From the NCBI GenBank assembly GCA_021234535.1, contig CM037849.1, forward strand, positions 11,699,526-11,763,525: a stretch of 64,000 nucleotides of DNA, given 5' to 3'. Source of the stretch: Stichopus chloronotus (taxonomy: Eukaryota > Echinodermata > Holothuroidea > Aspidochirotida > Stichopodidae). Under the pieces are notes generated by a model. It did no database searches. It had not been told where the DNA came from and saw only the letters and a list, made by a program, of their open reading frames with translations. Each line of letters opens with the position of its first letter. Position 1 is the first letter of the stretch. A program made the position numbers and the translations under genes. Below are positions 50,690 through 64,000 of this stretch, piece after piece.

Positions 50690-51484
50690 TTTTAAATGTA
50701 ACCTGCTGAAGACTTCCCCATGTACAGATTCGAGTAGCTTGCAAGCCTAATTCTAACACACTATCCTCAGTCTCTGCAGCACAGGGCAAATTTCTTTTCG
50801 TAGTGATGAAAGTTGACGTTAGCCCTCTTGAGCTCTCGAAGTTCCACTGCAAACTGAACTCTGCGGAGAGATTCTACGGTATCCTATGCAAAAGGAAACA
50901 TTTTAAAAAAAAAAATGTTATCTCAGTCGGCGGCACAGGTGCGGTACAATGGCCGAGTATGGACTTTTTAACCTCACTGAAAAGATATCCCCCTGTAATA
51001 ATACAACGTAGAGGAACGCTGCTGGGAATCGCTGAATTGAGTTTACCGCGTCCCAAGTGTTATCTGTGATCCCTGTCACTGTTGTGATGCTTTAAAAAGG
51101 CAAGTCCGACTTTTTTTCCGTTTTTTCCGTGCAAGGAATATCGCTTAATGCAACTGAATCATATCGAAAAAGTTTCGCCGGTTGGATGGCAACGGCCACT
51201 GTAAGTATAGGCAGTATTGCAAGCCGTTTCAACACATTAACCTCGTCAAGTGGAACATATGTCACATTAAAATGGGCAAACATGGTAAATGACAATTTTG
51301 GAATATTGACTGTTTAACTCTTTAAAAATATTGAAATATTGACAATTTTACACTGAGGCCAATCCCTGTCTTTAATACACCAGCATCATGAACAAGCCTT
51401 GCTTGACTAAGAAAATTTATGACCTCAATTGAGGGACGCGCATGATATGTCTTAAGTTATCCTCTTTTTACTTAATTAATGTAT

Positions 51485-51812
51485 TTCAAGGACAATTAAG
51501 AATTTTATAGGCTCCGAGGATTTTGTTTTGGAACCTTAAATATTTTCTTTGCAAATGTTGATATCACTTACCAAAGTGAAACCCAGTAGTAAAGTAATTA
51601 AGAGATAATATAGGCCTATAGTCGTATTAACAAAAGAACTTCTGACACTGAGCAACACCCCCTTCATCACTTCCATCAAACTTTGAAAAGCCGTATCTCA
51701 AAACAGTAATAGAGAGAAACACAATTCCAAACGGAATTTCATTCAGAGTTTTACTGTGCAACGTTTGAATAAAGCTGGTGCTTTTTTATAGATGCATGTT
51801 GGGCGAGATGTA
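51485..51812 (+). repeat. Dispersed repeat family B, copy 2
   Basis: Direct-orientation relative of 2,621-2,945, located about 800 bp upstream of the ACE-like start codon. It keeps the TAAAGTAATTAAGAG and CAAACTTTGAAAAG blocks. Confidence 0.7.
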
Positions 51813-54776
51813 AGTGAAATTCGATCAACTTCCTCCCACATATATGACATATGAGCACTGCCCTGTAATAGAAAGTTGTTTCAAAATCCATAACTTCCAG
51901 CCTGAGTTAGATTATGTTATTTTAAAAATAGTGTTTATCAAGAAAAGGGAAAAAAATGTCTTCAACATTTTTGAAGGATTTAATTTTATTCATCTGGATG
52001 GAACATTTACACCATTTAAACTTTACATTTGCCTACTTCATGTCAGATTGACCTTCAATGTTGTAAAAAAATCAGTGAAATCACATCCCAAAAATTATCG
52101 TAACTGTTTATGTTGCAACAGTCGGGATAAAAAAGAAATTAAAATGAAAAAAAAAAAAATTAAGAAATTCTTCCTCCGCGACTATTCCCATTGTGTAAGG
52201 TATACCACAATGAAACAGGTGGGATTGAGATCTGATTTTCACCAATAAATAAAGAAAAAAATCATGTTTGTATGAATTTCAACTTTTTCCGTGGCTAAAT
52301 TTGATTAAGTGGAATACAGTTACTTTCGTCAGTGAAATACAATTCCATTTGAGTGGAATATACAATTCCATTTAGATTAAAAGTATTGATCCTACTGCCA
52401 TACATCAATAGATACCCACACACACACATGGAATATTTTTCGTCCTCGCTGATCACCTGCTGAGATAATTTACCAATGCACATACACTAAAGTTCGAAAC
52501 CACCCCATAAGCTCTTCATCGTGTTAGATGTGTTTGAAAAAAAAATGAAATGCCTAAAGCTTTAAATGTTGACATTAAAACCCAACGTTTGATAAATCAA
52601 GAAATATCGGTTTTCTCCAAATGTTTGGAAGGTCAAATGTGGAGCACACTCGTTGGCCTCTGGATATACCTTTCACATGTGACTTTCAGAGTTTCCGTGT
52701 CCTCTCAATACGTTGAACAAACTCAATCTTACCTGTGGGATCAAATGAAAACTACACATACAAGTTAATAGGGCCTTGATTTATTAAACAGTTTATCCAA
52801 CACATGTGCGTTTCACTACGACTCCTGTTACCTCACAACGCGTTCCAAACATTTGACAACATTTTACAACGTATGGATAGCAAATGTGTATACAAAATAG
52901 TTTACGCGTTATGTTAAAGTGACTACCTGTACAACCGCTACAGAAAAACATTATAGTTTCATGTCAAAAAGCTCAGCTTGTCTTTTACAACAAGACCAAG
53001 ACAAGGTGGGAGACTTTTTGGGTTGAGGGATGATATATGCCATGATTTATGGCAAATTCTTGTAAACAACAAAAAGTTTTAAGCATAGCAATGCAGTAGA
53101 TGACAGTGTGTGCCTCTGTAACCATCCAATGGAAGGTATACTAGAAATGAATATTCAGTTCGTCAAAGCTGCTGACCGCTGACTCCGTAATGAGATTATC
53201 AGTTTGTTGTTAATTTGTACGGTGCTTATTTTTCACCAAATACTTCAATTCACCTCAAAGTTACTTTTGAGGGCGAATATTCCTCAACGTTGCCAATAGC
53301 AACGGTCTGCTTCTCATTCTTTTGTGAGTTCTCTTGGAATTGCGACAACATTACCAAAATTATACGTTCGATGTCTCCGTCTATGGTAGGCGCTGTGGGA
53401 CCAAATATCCCACATTATATGAAACAGGAGCATTGAATTGAATATATATAGCCCACTCGTTTTAAGTTGACTTTTTTTTTTTTTTTCACGCCGTGGATAC
53501 ATACAATGAGTGAAGCAGCGTGCTGATACTCGTACTAATTTGTCGTTTATTCGTGGCATAGTGTACAAAGAAGTATTTAGTAAGAGGGCTGACTCGAGTG
53601 GCTGTGTTAAAGGAGTAGTCCATTGACAAGTGAAGATGTTCCTGTAATTTAATAATTTGAATATTAATGTTATTATATATTTAATTATTTTTTATTATTA
53701 TAGATTTAATATAATTATATATTACATTAATATATAATATTGATATTACATATTATGAAAGAGAATAGTTTTCACTACACTTTAAATGTCATGTCATTGT
53801 TTTCCATAACTCAGGATTTTGCTGTTTGAAGTAAAAATAATATCATGTGCTAGCTATGACAGTGTCAAAAAGTCAAAATTGACCATAGATGCACAGTTGA
53901 ACCAATCTGTTGTCAATTTTGACCAGAGTGAATTTAGAGCGAAGTTGCTATAGATTTCAATTTAGTTAACTGTCGCATGAAACAAATTTGGATGTGCAAT
54001 CAATACTTTTATCTGACGTTAAACACTTGTTCAGTGCATTTGAGGTTTGTTTTGTCATTCTTTCCTTTCGTGGCGGAAACATAGGCCAACGAGTGAGTCT
54101 CAAGTTCCTCATGGGGTATATCCCCTCTAATTCTGTTTTAGCCTGTCGGCCATTTCTCGAGACTCATATTCTCTGTTGTTAGGATGTTGGTAAGATTAGC
54201 CGTCATAGAAACCGTCCTTGACGTACATCCTAATGTAAGCATTTAGGTGACAAAAACATGTTTCTCATAGTTTACCGTGATGTTTTCTTTTTCATGATTC
54301 GTAGAAATTTCAATGTTCACCCAAGAATCGATCTACGTTCCTTCTATTTGTAGCCATTTGTGAATTAATCATTTGAAGTGAACGTCGGCTAAACGCGTCT
54401 GCGTAGAAACGTCGAAGTGTCTGCCCGCATATCAACACCCCTATGGCAAAACGCTTGATTGAAAAGTTCTGAAGACCATCCAGATCCTTAACCGCCTCAC
54501 GTTACAAACTGACTGGATAAATGAGACTGACAAAATATAAATATAATCCCGTCCAGGTTATCACTGAAAGGTAAAAGATGGACTACATTTGCGTTTTGTT
54601 GCATGCGCTTTCGCATTCAACATACAAACAAATCCCCCCCCCCCCCCTTCACGCAAGGAGATCACATGAATAGTGAAAGGGAAACGGTGAATGGGTTTCT
54701 TTTATGTATCGCAACTGTAACTACAAGGATGAACATATGGATACACTAACACATTCAGAGGGGTCATCCAGCTAGA

Positions 54777-54870
54777 CCAGAGGTGGGCAACCTATTCGAC
54801 TGAACGGGTCCAGATATGAGGATTGAAATATTGTCCAGGTCGCATTTGATCAACGACGTGCTACTGATTT
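54777..54870. mobile_element. Possible hAT (Charlie-like) terminus
   Basis: CCAGAGGTGGGCAACCTATT resembles the CAGAGGTGGGCAA terminal repeat typical of Charlie-type hAT elements. The opposite terminus was not found, so this is a fragment at most. Confidence 0.35.
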
Positions 54871-57135
54871 CGAACCTTTAATTCTGAGGACTCTCAAGCA
54901 ATACAAATTTTAATTTACAAAAAGAAAAAAAAAACACAATCTTACAAAAAGAAAATCTTAATCCTTATTGATATGTAAAGATGAAATTTAGGCCTACCTG
55001 GCAGCATTTAATGGGCCGTCTGGATGATTTTCTTTTCATTTTATTGAGACATTTCGCTGCAGCAGAAAGAAATAAAAAGCCAAATCCCTGCTGGGCCGCA
55101 CACGGACTAGACCCAGGGGGTAACTCAAGGGGGTCGGAGTTTGTTCACCCCCCAAACTCGCAAAAATTTGACTCTCGCAGGGCAAAAATGTCGATTTAGC
55201 AGGGCAAAACTGAGATAGAAATTAAAAAAAAAACAGAAACTTTAAAACAAGTGTCTCAGTAGTTTTTGAGAGTTTGATAATAATTTTCAAATCAAAAATA
55301 AAACAATAGAAAAGCAAAAAAAAAAGCACAATTTTTTTTATTAAAAATGTGGGACCCTCCCGCCCATCCAAATCTTACTTCTTTCAAAAGGTGGCCTATT
55401 ACGGAGGCTCTGTCAGGACCTTGCTACCGATATTCCCTGCAATGTAGGAGTAGACTATGTTGGGAAGCGAAAAATATCTTTCGTTAACTACCTATCTTCA
55501 GGTAAGTCGAAATTTCTGCTACACATGATAAACTATACCCGACTGTAGGTTGATCTAATGTTTAACAATCACGTTGGTCAATAATTATGAAATGCACTGA
55601 TGACCAAGATTTTGCGTTTTCGGAATCTCATAACGTTTGGTCGCTTGCAAATCACATCAAATCGGAATGTTAGGCTTTCACACACAGAAATAATGTGGAG
55701 CCCGAAAAGACGATTTCCCGTGATCTATAGGGGGTAAGTTTTCTTCAGACACTGTCTAGTACGGAAATCAATGGTGGCGCTCCGCTTAGATAGTCTTAGC
55801 ACATTTCTAGCAAGTATCTGTTCGATGGCGCCACTTGAGTCTGAATGCCCATGAATGCCCCTGCACTCCTAAAAAAAGTTGCCGGAGAAATAAATGGGGC
55901 CTGGGTGTTGCTGATAAGCCTCGATAAAAAAGTAGACGCTGAAGGACAAATTATAGAGGATGCTCAATTCCTTAGTATAATCCCAAACAATCTAATGTGA
56001 ATTACTATTTTTCATGTATTACATAGATTGACTTTTTTCATTCATTGAGAAACTGCAGAGAAACTGCACATTAAGGATATTTACATCCAGCTTAAAACGC
56101 TCAGAGCCTGCCGTTTCCGGCCATCTGAGGGATTTGCAAAGCCAAAATTTTCTTCCGCCCCACATCAACTGATGGTGGCGTTCCCCTCTGATAGTAGATA
56201 TTCCCTTGTTATGCCTTAAAACAGCCTTCATCCACCCCTGTATAACCGCAAAAGTTAGTGGTAGACTCTGCGTTTATTATATATCTTTTTACAACATGAA
56301 GTCACGGGGCACTAACATAGTTCGTGAGGCAAAAATTCCTTCACCCCCCCCCCATAAATCCTATTGAATTACCCCCTGGTTAGACCTAAACTCTTGACAG
56401 CCAAAAGTGTAGTCAATTCTGGCCAGTGACGTCAACTCCCCCACACAGGTATTTGCCAACACGTGTAATTCACCAACCCTTTCCTTGTCACTTTGTTCTT
56501 TATTCGCCAAACCATCTTTCAATTTTTATCAAATTCGAGATCGTATCCTCACCCCCTGCAAGGGATGCCCGTCTTTTACTTACTTTGATCTAGTGTGTAG
56601 TGGTATGATCGCCAGTTGAAAACATTTCTCAACAGAAAGTTCCTGATAATGATTATTTGATTGTTATTTAAGTACCATGCTTTATGGTTTTGATCTCTTT
56701 TCATGTCAGATAATAGGATCATCTATTTATGTTAAAAGTGTCGTCACCCTACCCCCCCCCAGCCACCAACCACTTCAACCATTTACCACTACGATTTCCA
56801 AGATCAACGATTCTTGACTTTAATAAGGAATGATAGGTCATGCCCCCCCCCCCTTCAAAAAAGAAAAGACGTATAAATCTACATAAGTGTTAGATATCTA
56901 TGACAATTAAAATATTCCAGGCGAAAGGTCATTTTTCAATAAACACACACACATACACACATTCACGCTGAAGAACAGATATGTTAAAGAGATATGAACC
57001 AATCAGTTTTGTGTTAGTTCTTTAGTATCAGTTTACCTCCAATACGAAATGGTTTGTTCTGAATGACACAATGAACATATATACTCCATCATATTAGCCC
57101 GCAAAACGGACGTGTATTTACTTATGCATCAGCTG

Positions 57136-57306
57136 CACTGTAAAAAATGTCTGTAAAATTTACAGAAAATAAAACAAAGAAATAAATAAGAATTAAATTG
57201 TCTGAAACTAATTACCAGAACATTTCTGTATTCCTTTTGTATGTATGTCTGTCTGTCTTTTTTTTTTCTGTAAATAAACATTTTACAATTTACATTTTTA
57301 ACAGTG
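57136..57306. mobile_element. Palindromic MITE family D, copy 2
   Basis: CACTGTAAAAAATGTCTGTA at the left and ACATTTTTAACAGTG at the right form the inverted ends. About 170 bp, related to 42,345-42,510. Confidence 0.75.
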
Positions 57307-58264
57307 TGTACGTTTGCAAAACGGCACATACCATGGAAGTACTACTTCCATGCACATACCAACACCTGCTGAGAAGGTTAGCTCCATATCAACCTCAATG
57401 AAATAACCTGAACACAAACAAAAGGGCCAGTAACTGAAGAGTACTGATTTGTATACCCTCTCAGTTTATGCCCTTCGTCACTTGATCACAATTAAACTAC
57501 AGTAATGTAGTATGTAAACTACAGTAATTGCGGTGGTGTACGCATGACCAAGTGACAACAAAGTTCACATGCGAAAAGAAAGAAATTATGGTTTAAAAAT
57601 TGCCCAGGATGGTGTTGCTCTATTGATCGTTACCAGCAACACCCTGGAACGAGACATGTAGCCTCATAGAAGCCATAATTTTAAGTGCCTAAAATTGCGA
57701 GTTTCAAGATCGCCTCACCATCGCGCTCGGTAATAGAAGTCCCCACCCCATACCCGGCCCTGACTAATTTCTTGGTACACGTCCGGTACCTCGGTAGCTT
57801 TCGATTTGCAAATTTTGAATCAATCTGTATCGAACCCCCACCCCCACATTAATAAAAACTTTAACAGTCAAACTGCTTTATCTTCGTCTTAACCGCTACT
57901 ATTTGATCTGACGGTTAAACGAATTCTTCTCCACATCAGTGATGAGTCCTTCAGACTATTGTCTAAATATTAGTGGAGGGATTACTAAACAGAGGAGGAT
58001 GTCTTTCGACAGATTATTTAAATAATGGGAATACCGGAAGCTGGGATGTCATTTGAGAATGTTTTTGTTTATTTGCATGTAACGACATGTTCGGAAATAT
58101 TTGAGCCAATCAGCGATCGTTTCGGTTTAGGTTAGTGGGAAAAACCAATCCTTGTTAGGTCCGCTTTTGTGTGCGATAGATTCAGGAAATAGGAAATAGA
58201 CCCTCTGTTTAGTTTCAATGTACTCTAAATCATACAGAGGCTCTTAGCTGATCGGTAGTTTTTC

Positions 58265-58655
58265 TTAAAGGGGCTCTTTGAGTTGATATCAGTAAAGGTT
58301 GTTGTGTCTTTGAATCTCGTAAAAAACCGTGACAATACTTACAATTAGCATAATCCTTCAAGTTTCATATCCAATAGTTATGGAAACTGTCAAAATTGCC
58401 GACTTTTGTGACTGTTGCTGGCACTGGTTGTGTGCATGTGAATGTATAGTGCTAATGTGAAAAGTGCCTGGTCACGAATTTTCAAAAACCGAATTAAATC
58501 GTTAATTACCCACTCATTAATGTCCCATTGATGTGAAACATTGTGATATCTTTAGTTGGCCATTTGTTAACAGTATGTGAAGGAAACTTGACAAGTTTAG
58601 GAAAATTGAGAGAAATTTAGGAAAATTTCACAAAACGACTCAATGAGCCTGTTGG
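58265..58655 (+). mobile_element. MITE family C, copy 3
   Basis: TTAAAGGGGCTCTTTGAGTT begins it and CGACTCAATGAGCCTG ends it. Internal blocks match 26,711-27,086 closely. Confidence 0.87.
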
Positions 58656-59035
58656 AGATGCTAGTTAGGTTCATCCTTTATGTCTGTGCTAGTGGCGTAT
58701 TTCTTCTTTCTCACGAAATGTGCAGAACTAAGAGAAAACGATGTTCCTTTAACGTTGAACACCACCACCATTGGTCTTTCAGAGAGATAACCAACCAACA
58801 TCAAAAGTTGTTGTCGGCTTTTCTTTTTTTTTTTCGTACATGAACTTCAACCAAGAGAAGTCATTAAGATCTCATCGACCTTTGATAATACGGATATATG
58901 GGGGCACTTGAGAGTCCATCATAATAAATAAATCAGCAAGCCATTCCACTTACTGATCAATTTATAATCTGGAAGGAAGCAATAATGCGAAATGTTTGTA
59001 TGTTAAAATGAGAGCGTTATTATCTAAGCAGGCCC

Positions 59036-59139
59036 TTAATAAATTTTCACTGAGGATGTCGCGCCAGGGGTTCCTGTTCCGACGGACACGTCCAGACCCA
59101 TCGGCTGTATGACTATAGTGGAACCAGTCAATTGATCAC
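59036..59139 (-). CDS. Candidate last exon of an upstream neighbour gene (partial)
   Basis: After a pyrimidine-rich stretch and the acceptor ggcttccgtag, 33 codons read DQLTGSTIVIQPMGLDVSVG, then TGTPGATSSVKIY and TAA. The segment is richer in GC than its flanks and has protein-like composition. It lies 5' of the ACE-like gene on the same strand. No matching upstream exon (leaving phase 1) was found to the window edge, so any other exons would lie further out or be missed. Confidence 0.35.
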
Positions 59140-61023
59140 CTACGGAAGCCGAGAAATGCCGTTGGTTGGAGGAAACGATGTAGTTAAAAAAAACGACGGT
59201 TTTCTGCATTCTATATTTGGGAAAAACTGACTGGGAAAAAAACAAAGTAAGCGAGGTGGTAACGAGAGGAACATTACATCTTTAACATTTCGTGACTTTA
59301 ATGAATGAATGGACGTGACCGAATCGAAGCCAATGAAATAGATGGAGCTGTTTAACTTTGGTTTGTCCTCTACCAACTTTAAAATGCTAAGGCGAAATCA
59401 TTGATTGAAACCTTAGTCAGTAAGTTGAGTGGGGCGTACAGCATATCAAGATTGATACTTGGTCACATCCATTCCTTGGAGGATTTCGCGATATGGTATC
59501 GATGTAATCTTCCATTCTTGAAGTACCCTATCACTTATTTTTATTTCCATTCAAGGTCTCCCAAAATGATATGGAGAATGCAGCAGCTTACGACGATATC
59601 ATTTTCTCCAACCTATTGCACTTCTCGGTTTCCGTTTTCCGTTTTTATGAAATTACGAGGAATTCGCTTCTACAACACTGCTTTATATGGTCAGATAGAT
59701 GCAAATAGTTCAACGGAACCTATATAGATACGTTGCCATCATTTACATCATTTTGTGATATCGTCGCGGTAATTGGGTCCCCCCCCACCCCCCCCCCCCA
59801 CTATCAATGGAGAGACCAAGAGAATAACAGAGATCCGTGAAATAATGAAAATCACCGATAAGTGTGACGTTTCAAACCTAAACCCTATTAAACCCCTGGA
59901 AATCAAGACTGATAGTTTTATTAACAGCAGCGAGTTCCACTAGGTGAAATATCTCGATATTTGGGGACGCTTTTAGAATAAATTTCAGCAGGAGGCAAAA
60001 TGAACCAACGAGCAATTGAGATGAAAGCGTCGTCAAGTGCTTTTAATTAACAACCAGTCATCCGCCTTCGACAAAGTTCGCTACCCCTTTTCTTCGACTA
60101 AAGTGTTTCCTCGGCCTGATATAGGTGAGTGTTTGATGAGATAATTAAGCAAATCCGGGATGAATATTGGGAAGTCGGTGTAATTCTACGTCTGCACTTC
60201 AAGTGATTTTCCGTATAATATAAACCATTGTTTGCAAATGAATCTGTATTTATGTAGTTGCTCATAAATGAACATGATCAGTGATTGGTTGAATTTGAAG
60301 CAGCGGTTGCATGTGATTAATATCAAAGTTAATCGTCCGACGGTCATCTGTTTGAGAATCTAATACATGCCATACTTACTCGGCAATTAAGGTTCGATAG
60401 TTCGAAAAAGTAAATGAAAGTCCTAATTTGATATTTCTTCTTAACCTTGTACGTACTACAACTCCGTAGACATGGCGATAATGCCTCAAATAATTATGTG
60501 TTTCAACTATGTTCCGACGCAATGTGAAAATTAAGCATGCGCATTAACAGAAGCCGGGCACCAACTCTATTTTGAACGTTTAATTTTCACATGTCCCGTA
60601 AACTGCCATTGACCCTCTCACGATTGGACGATATATAAAAGAAACCGCAGTTATCGTCTCAATGTAAGTTACGGGTACCTAAACCGTACGACTCCGTAGA
60701 GTGCTCGACTTTGCACAGGATCAACGCGTGTCAACACATAGAAAAAACACGTATAATTTCACTTGACTTAAACAGAGGAGGATATTCTTTTGAACCTCTT
60801 TGTCTGTTTGAGCCACGACGAGTAGTGGTCACAGTTAAATAGAAACTCCCTGGTTTCTGCCTCCGAAGTCACCTAAAATGACAGAGGCACGCAAGAGAGA
60901 AGGACCGCAGAAACTGTGACGTAATAGGGGGCGCACTTCCGAAAAGGAATACGTGTAACGTAATATGTTGCGTGACTACGGAGTAACAACTAATCGCAGC
61001 TTCCAAACATTGCTGAATCTCGC
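59140..61023. other. Intergenic, no supported gene
   Basis: A G/C homopolymer block lies at 59,779-59,801. A 108-codon plus-strand frame at 59,401-59,727 lacks any motif or splice support. Nothing else stands out. Confidence 0.55.
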
Positions 61024-61365
61024 GAATATGCTGTGAATTCATATCGATAAGTTTGTGAAGATTTTGAACACATGATAATGCTCATAAATCAGCACAACTA
61101 GTAAACTTTCACACCCATCAGCTTAACACTGTTTTAATTTTTCGTCCTTACTCGCACTGGCTGTTACATATGAATTAGTTTACTGAAACGTGAAAAGTGT
61201 GTGGTCATGAATTTCCAAAAACCAAATAAAATCGTTCAATATACTCACTCACTAATATTCTTTTGTATGTAACACAATTTGACATTTTGTCTTTAGTATG
61301 TGAAGGGACTTGACGTGTATAGGAAAACTACGGGAATGTCACGAAACAACTCAAAGTTGCTTTAA
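61024..61365 (+). mobile_element. MITE family C, copy 4 (left end lost)
   Basis: Internal blocks such as TTTCCAAAAACCAAATAAAA and TAGTATGTGAAGG match family C. The right end is ACAACTCAAAGTTGCTTTAA. Confidence 0.8.
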
Positions 61366-62380
61366 AAGCTTGTATATTTTTACTACTGAAAGGATATACA
61401 TTTCATTCATTTCATTAATTAAAACCACCATAAATGACAAACATTCATAAGGAGGATTACAAAAATATTCAGAAATCAAAAGAGTAAAAATGTGACAACA
61501 ATGTCTAAAGCTGGAACACAGAAAATACAAAAAGTCACTAGCCTAAAACGAGTCAATATATCTCCATAGTGACTCACTGTATGTAGAGTGAGTCACCATG
61601 CGGACAAATTGACTCAGCTTTAGGACAGTGACTCTCGTTTTATTTTCTGTGAATATGAGTTGTGAAAGCAATCTTCTGAACATCTACCTTCGCTCATCAT
61701 CGGTTGTTTTAGAGAAGAGAAAGAACTAGAACAAGGGGAAAAGATCCCCTGTCATAAAATCTGGCAGAGAAACTATGCTTTCACATACCAGATAATTTGA
61801 ATATGAAGATTGTCTAGTCATTTTTGTTGGGAATACAAAAGTCAGACTCTCTAAGAAGGCCTAGACGTTAACCACGAAATCAAACAGACCAATGGAAATG
61901 GATAAATTGAAGAAGATCTTACATTTATTTTTGAATTGGCCAAAAGTTCAATAAGGGGTTAAATGAAGTGGGTTATTATTGTCATCTTCAATCTTATGAC
62001 CCATTCTTATCAATTCTCTTTTAGCAGTTGCATTCACAGTATCACGTATAGTGATTGGCAATGTATGTCTTTGAAATTTATTTGTTCTACTCTTATCTCC
62101 GGATGAAATGAAGTGATACCACTCAGGTACTGCATAAATAATGTGTGGTTAAATATATGAATTGAATACATTTTCCTTTGCACATTTGGTGAAGTACTAT
62201 TATCAAAACCCATTTCTTTTGAACTTTTTTATTATCCGCGACCACAGGATGGGACTATTTCATTGATTGAATGTCCATAACACCTTTGATCACCGCGGAA
62301 CATTCAGTGTCGTCAACGTTATTTTGTCACAGAGAGATGACTATTGGATGTGATTTCTCATGCGAACAGAAGGTGCAGTA

Positions 62381-62800
62381 TAAAGGCGCGTTCACACTAC
62401 AACGATATCGGATCGGATTACGATCCGATATTTGTCGTTTTTGGCAAATATCTTCTCCATCTCTGATCGGAAAGAACCAAAAACTTGCCAACTTGTGTAA
62501 ATAAATGATTTGTATCGTATGACTAAGAAAATTAAATTCATACTAATTATTTCGTGACGTCACACGGACAGACAGCTTTTATTGGACCACGAGTGTCCGA
62601 TAAAAGCCTTCTGTCGGTGTGACGTCACTAAATAATTAGATAACAGTTCATTTTCGTAGTCCTCTGGTACAAATCATATCTTTACACAAGTTGACAAATT
62701 TTTGGTTCTTTCCTATCAGAGATGGAGAAGATATTTACAAAAAATTAAAAAAATCGGATCATAATCCGATCCGATATCGTTGTAGTGTGAACGCCCCTTA
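62381..62800. mobile_element. Long foldback hairpin, arms of about 200 bp
   Basis: The outer arms GTTCACACTACAACGATATC and their complement, then inner blocks around AAATATCTTCTCCATCTCTG, TTAGTGACGTCAC-type segments and a centre near 62,591 pair along almost the whole length. No coding capacity. TGACGTCA occurs in both arms. Confidence 0.88.
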
Positions 62801-63149
62801 ATGCAGACAATTGGCCCCAACTGGAGCACATCAACTTTTATTTCATAGCTTTCCCATAGTCCTTCATCTATCTTTACTTACAAATACATACACACATAGT
62901 GACAGTTACATTTTTTCTTTTTATTCGTTCTATGGTCGCTAGCTTTGTTAAACTATCGAGTTTGTTCTAGTGTCCTTCAGTTGGTTTAGATGAAAAGAGA
63001 GAACTATGCAATCGTAATTACGTGTGTGGTTATGTGTGTGTGTTTGTGACCCTTAGCTTGTTATCGCGATATCTTCAGAGAGGTACTTAGTAGTAGGGAG
63101 AGGCCCCATGTCAAGTAGAAGACATTTTTGGCCTATTTAGATACTGTTT

Positions 63150-63610
63150 TTTTGTGTGGAGGTCAAAAGTCATCTGCGGTTACCAGAGGTCAAACACTGA
63201 AAACGTTGTTATCACGATACAGCATCTCAAAATATGTATCATGGAAACTTTGTCTACTTAGCATGGGTGTGCATGGTATTAATTTAGTTGAAGAACTCTA
63301 TTGGTTTTTGGTGAATGTCGAAGGTCATCAGAGGTCACCAACTGTCGTACACTGAAAATGTTGTTAGCGCGATATCTCCAGACAGAAATCATGGCAACTT
63401 TTGATGCCTAGTATCATGATGTGTTAAATCAAGTAGGACCTGGAAGTCAAAGATCATTTGAGGTTACCAGAGGTCAAACACTGAAAAGTTTTTGAACATT
63501 TCTCGAGATAGAGACCATGGAAACTTTTTATGCATAGCATTCTAATGCACTGCATCAATTAAGTAGAATAACCCTATTATGTTGGTGAAGATCGAAGGTC
63601 CAGTTTTGGG
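63150..63610 (+). repeat. GGTCA-type tandem array, about three units of roughly 150 bp
   Basis: Units share GGTCAAA-GTCAT, the AGAGGTCAAACACTGAAAA block, a CGATATCTC-like block and CATGGAAACTTT. Related in layout to 25,170-25,930, which has GGTCAAATAGTCAAAACC and ATCTCAAGA. Confidence 0.7.
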
Positions 63611-64000
63611 AAGTTGAAACTTTTGTCTCATTGCCTCTGGTATTCAGTATGATGAATCTCAACAACATTGCACATTGGAATGGTTCACCCCAGAGGAGGG
63701 GAAAATCAAATCTCACTTACGAAACTCAAAAGGTCCGTATCTATAGGGGAAAAAAAAGACTTGTAGGGGTATCTAGAGCTACTTTCACAAGCTATCACAA
63801 CAGATGTGTATTATTCATGCACCTGCTCTGACTGCATTTGTAATACAGTGTGAACCTTAAAATGCGATACGTAGGCTACCAACAACTGCTTGGAAGAGTA
63901 CTTCGCAACATGCGTATTAAAACATCATAATTGCGAAACTATATATGCAGTATTAATATAGTGATCAAGTGGCGATTTTGAAGGTAGAAACATCCATGCA

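Larger units (their letters stand above)
51813..58264. other. Upstream intergenic region, repeat fragments only
   Basis: AT-rich sequence with several poly-C runs (for example 54,632, 56,346 and 56,843). A dispersed sequence at about 56,005-56,230 resembles 910-1,140 (shared CATTCATTGAGAA and GATGGT(G/C)GCG blocks). No coding exon is supported. Confidence 0.6.

Noticed and set aside
51814..52248. 144-codon plus-strand frame
   Set aside because: Lys-, Phe- and Ile-rich as expected from AT-rich DNA, with an A-run inside and no motif.

Overview
This is a low-GC metazoan genomic window: introns are long with GT-AG splice sites, and homopolymers, microsatellites and small non-autonomous transposons are abundant. 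It is not prokaryotic. The repeat style and the gene structure suggest a marine invertebrate, possibly an echinoderm or another deuterostome; that placement is inference.

One gene can be reconstructed fully. It is a single-domain angiotensin-converting-enzyme-like peptidase (M2 family, HExxH zinc motif) on the minus strand. The start codon and signal peptide lie at 50,480-50,689. Twelve coding exons run down to a stop at 14,237. All exon phases agree, and the joined frame is 1,830 nt including the stop, giving 609 residues. An alternative last exon at 11,468-11,556 joins in phase and would replace the last four residues by a hydrophobic tail, giving 634 residues. One gene may therefore make a secreted and a membrane- or GPI-anchored form. 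The zinc centre and the disulfide cysteines are intact. Several residues that fix the substrate C-terminus in human ACE are changed.

Layout: 1-11.4 kb is intergenic and repeat-rich. From 11.4 to 50.7 kb is the ACE-like gene; its introns hold tandem arrays, MITEs and several exon-like islands on the same strand, mainly in introns 1 and 7. From 50.7 to 64 kb is upstream and intergenic DNA with a possible last exon of a neighbouring gene at 59.04-59.14 kb, further MITE copies, a long hairpin element at 62.4-62.8 kb and a tandem array at 63.15-63.6 kb.

The most unusual non-coding signals are two very small perfect hairpins, 17 and 23 bp, that begin CAGGGAG and end CTCCCTG. Each is flanked by an exact 7-bp direct repeat, and one has an internal empty-site control in a neighbouring repeat unit. 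Also notable are a tandem repeat carrying CRE (TGACGTCA) next to nuclear-receptor DR1 motifs inside an ACE intron, and several unrelated MITE families bounded by TTAA.
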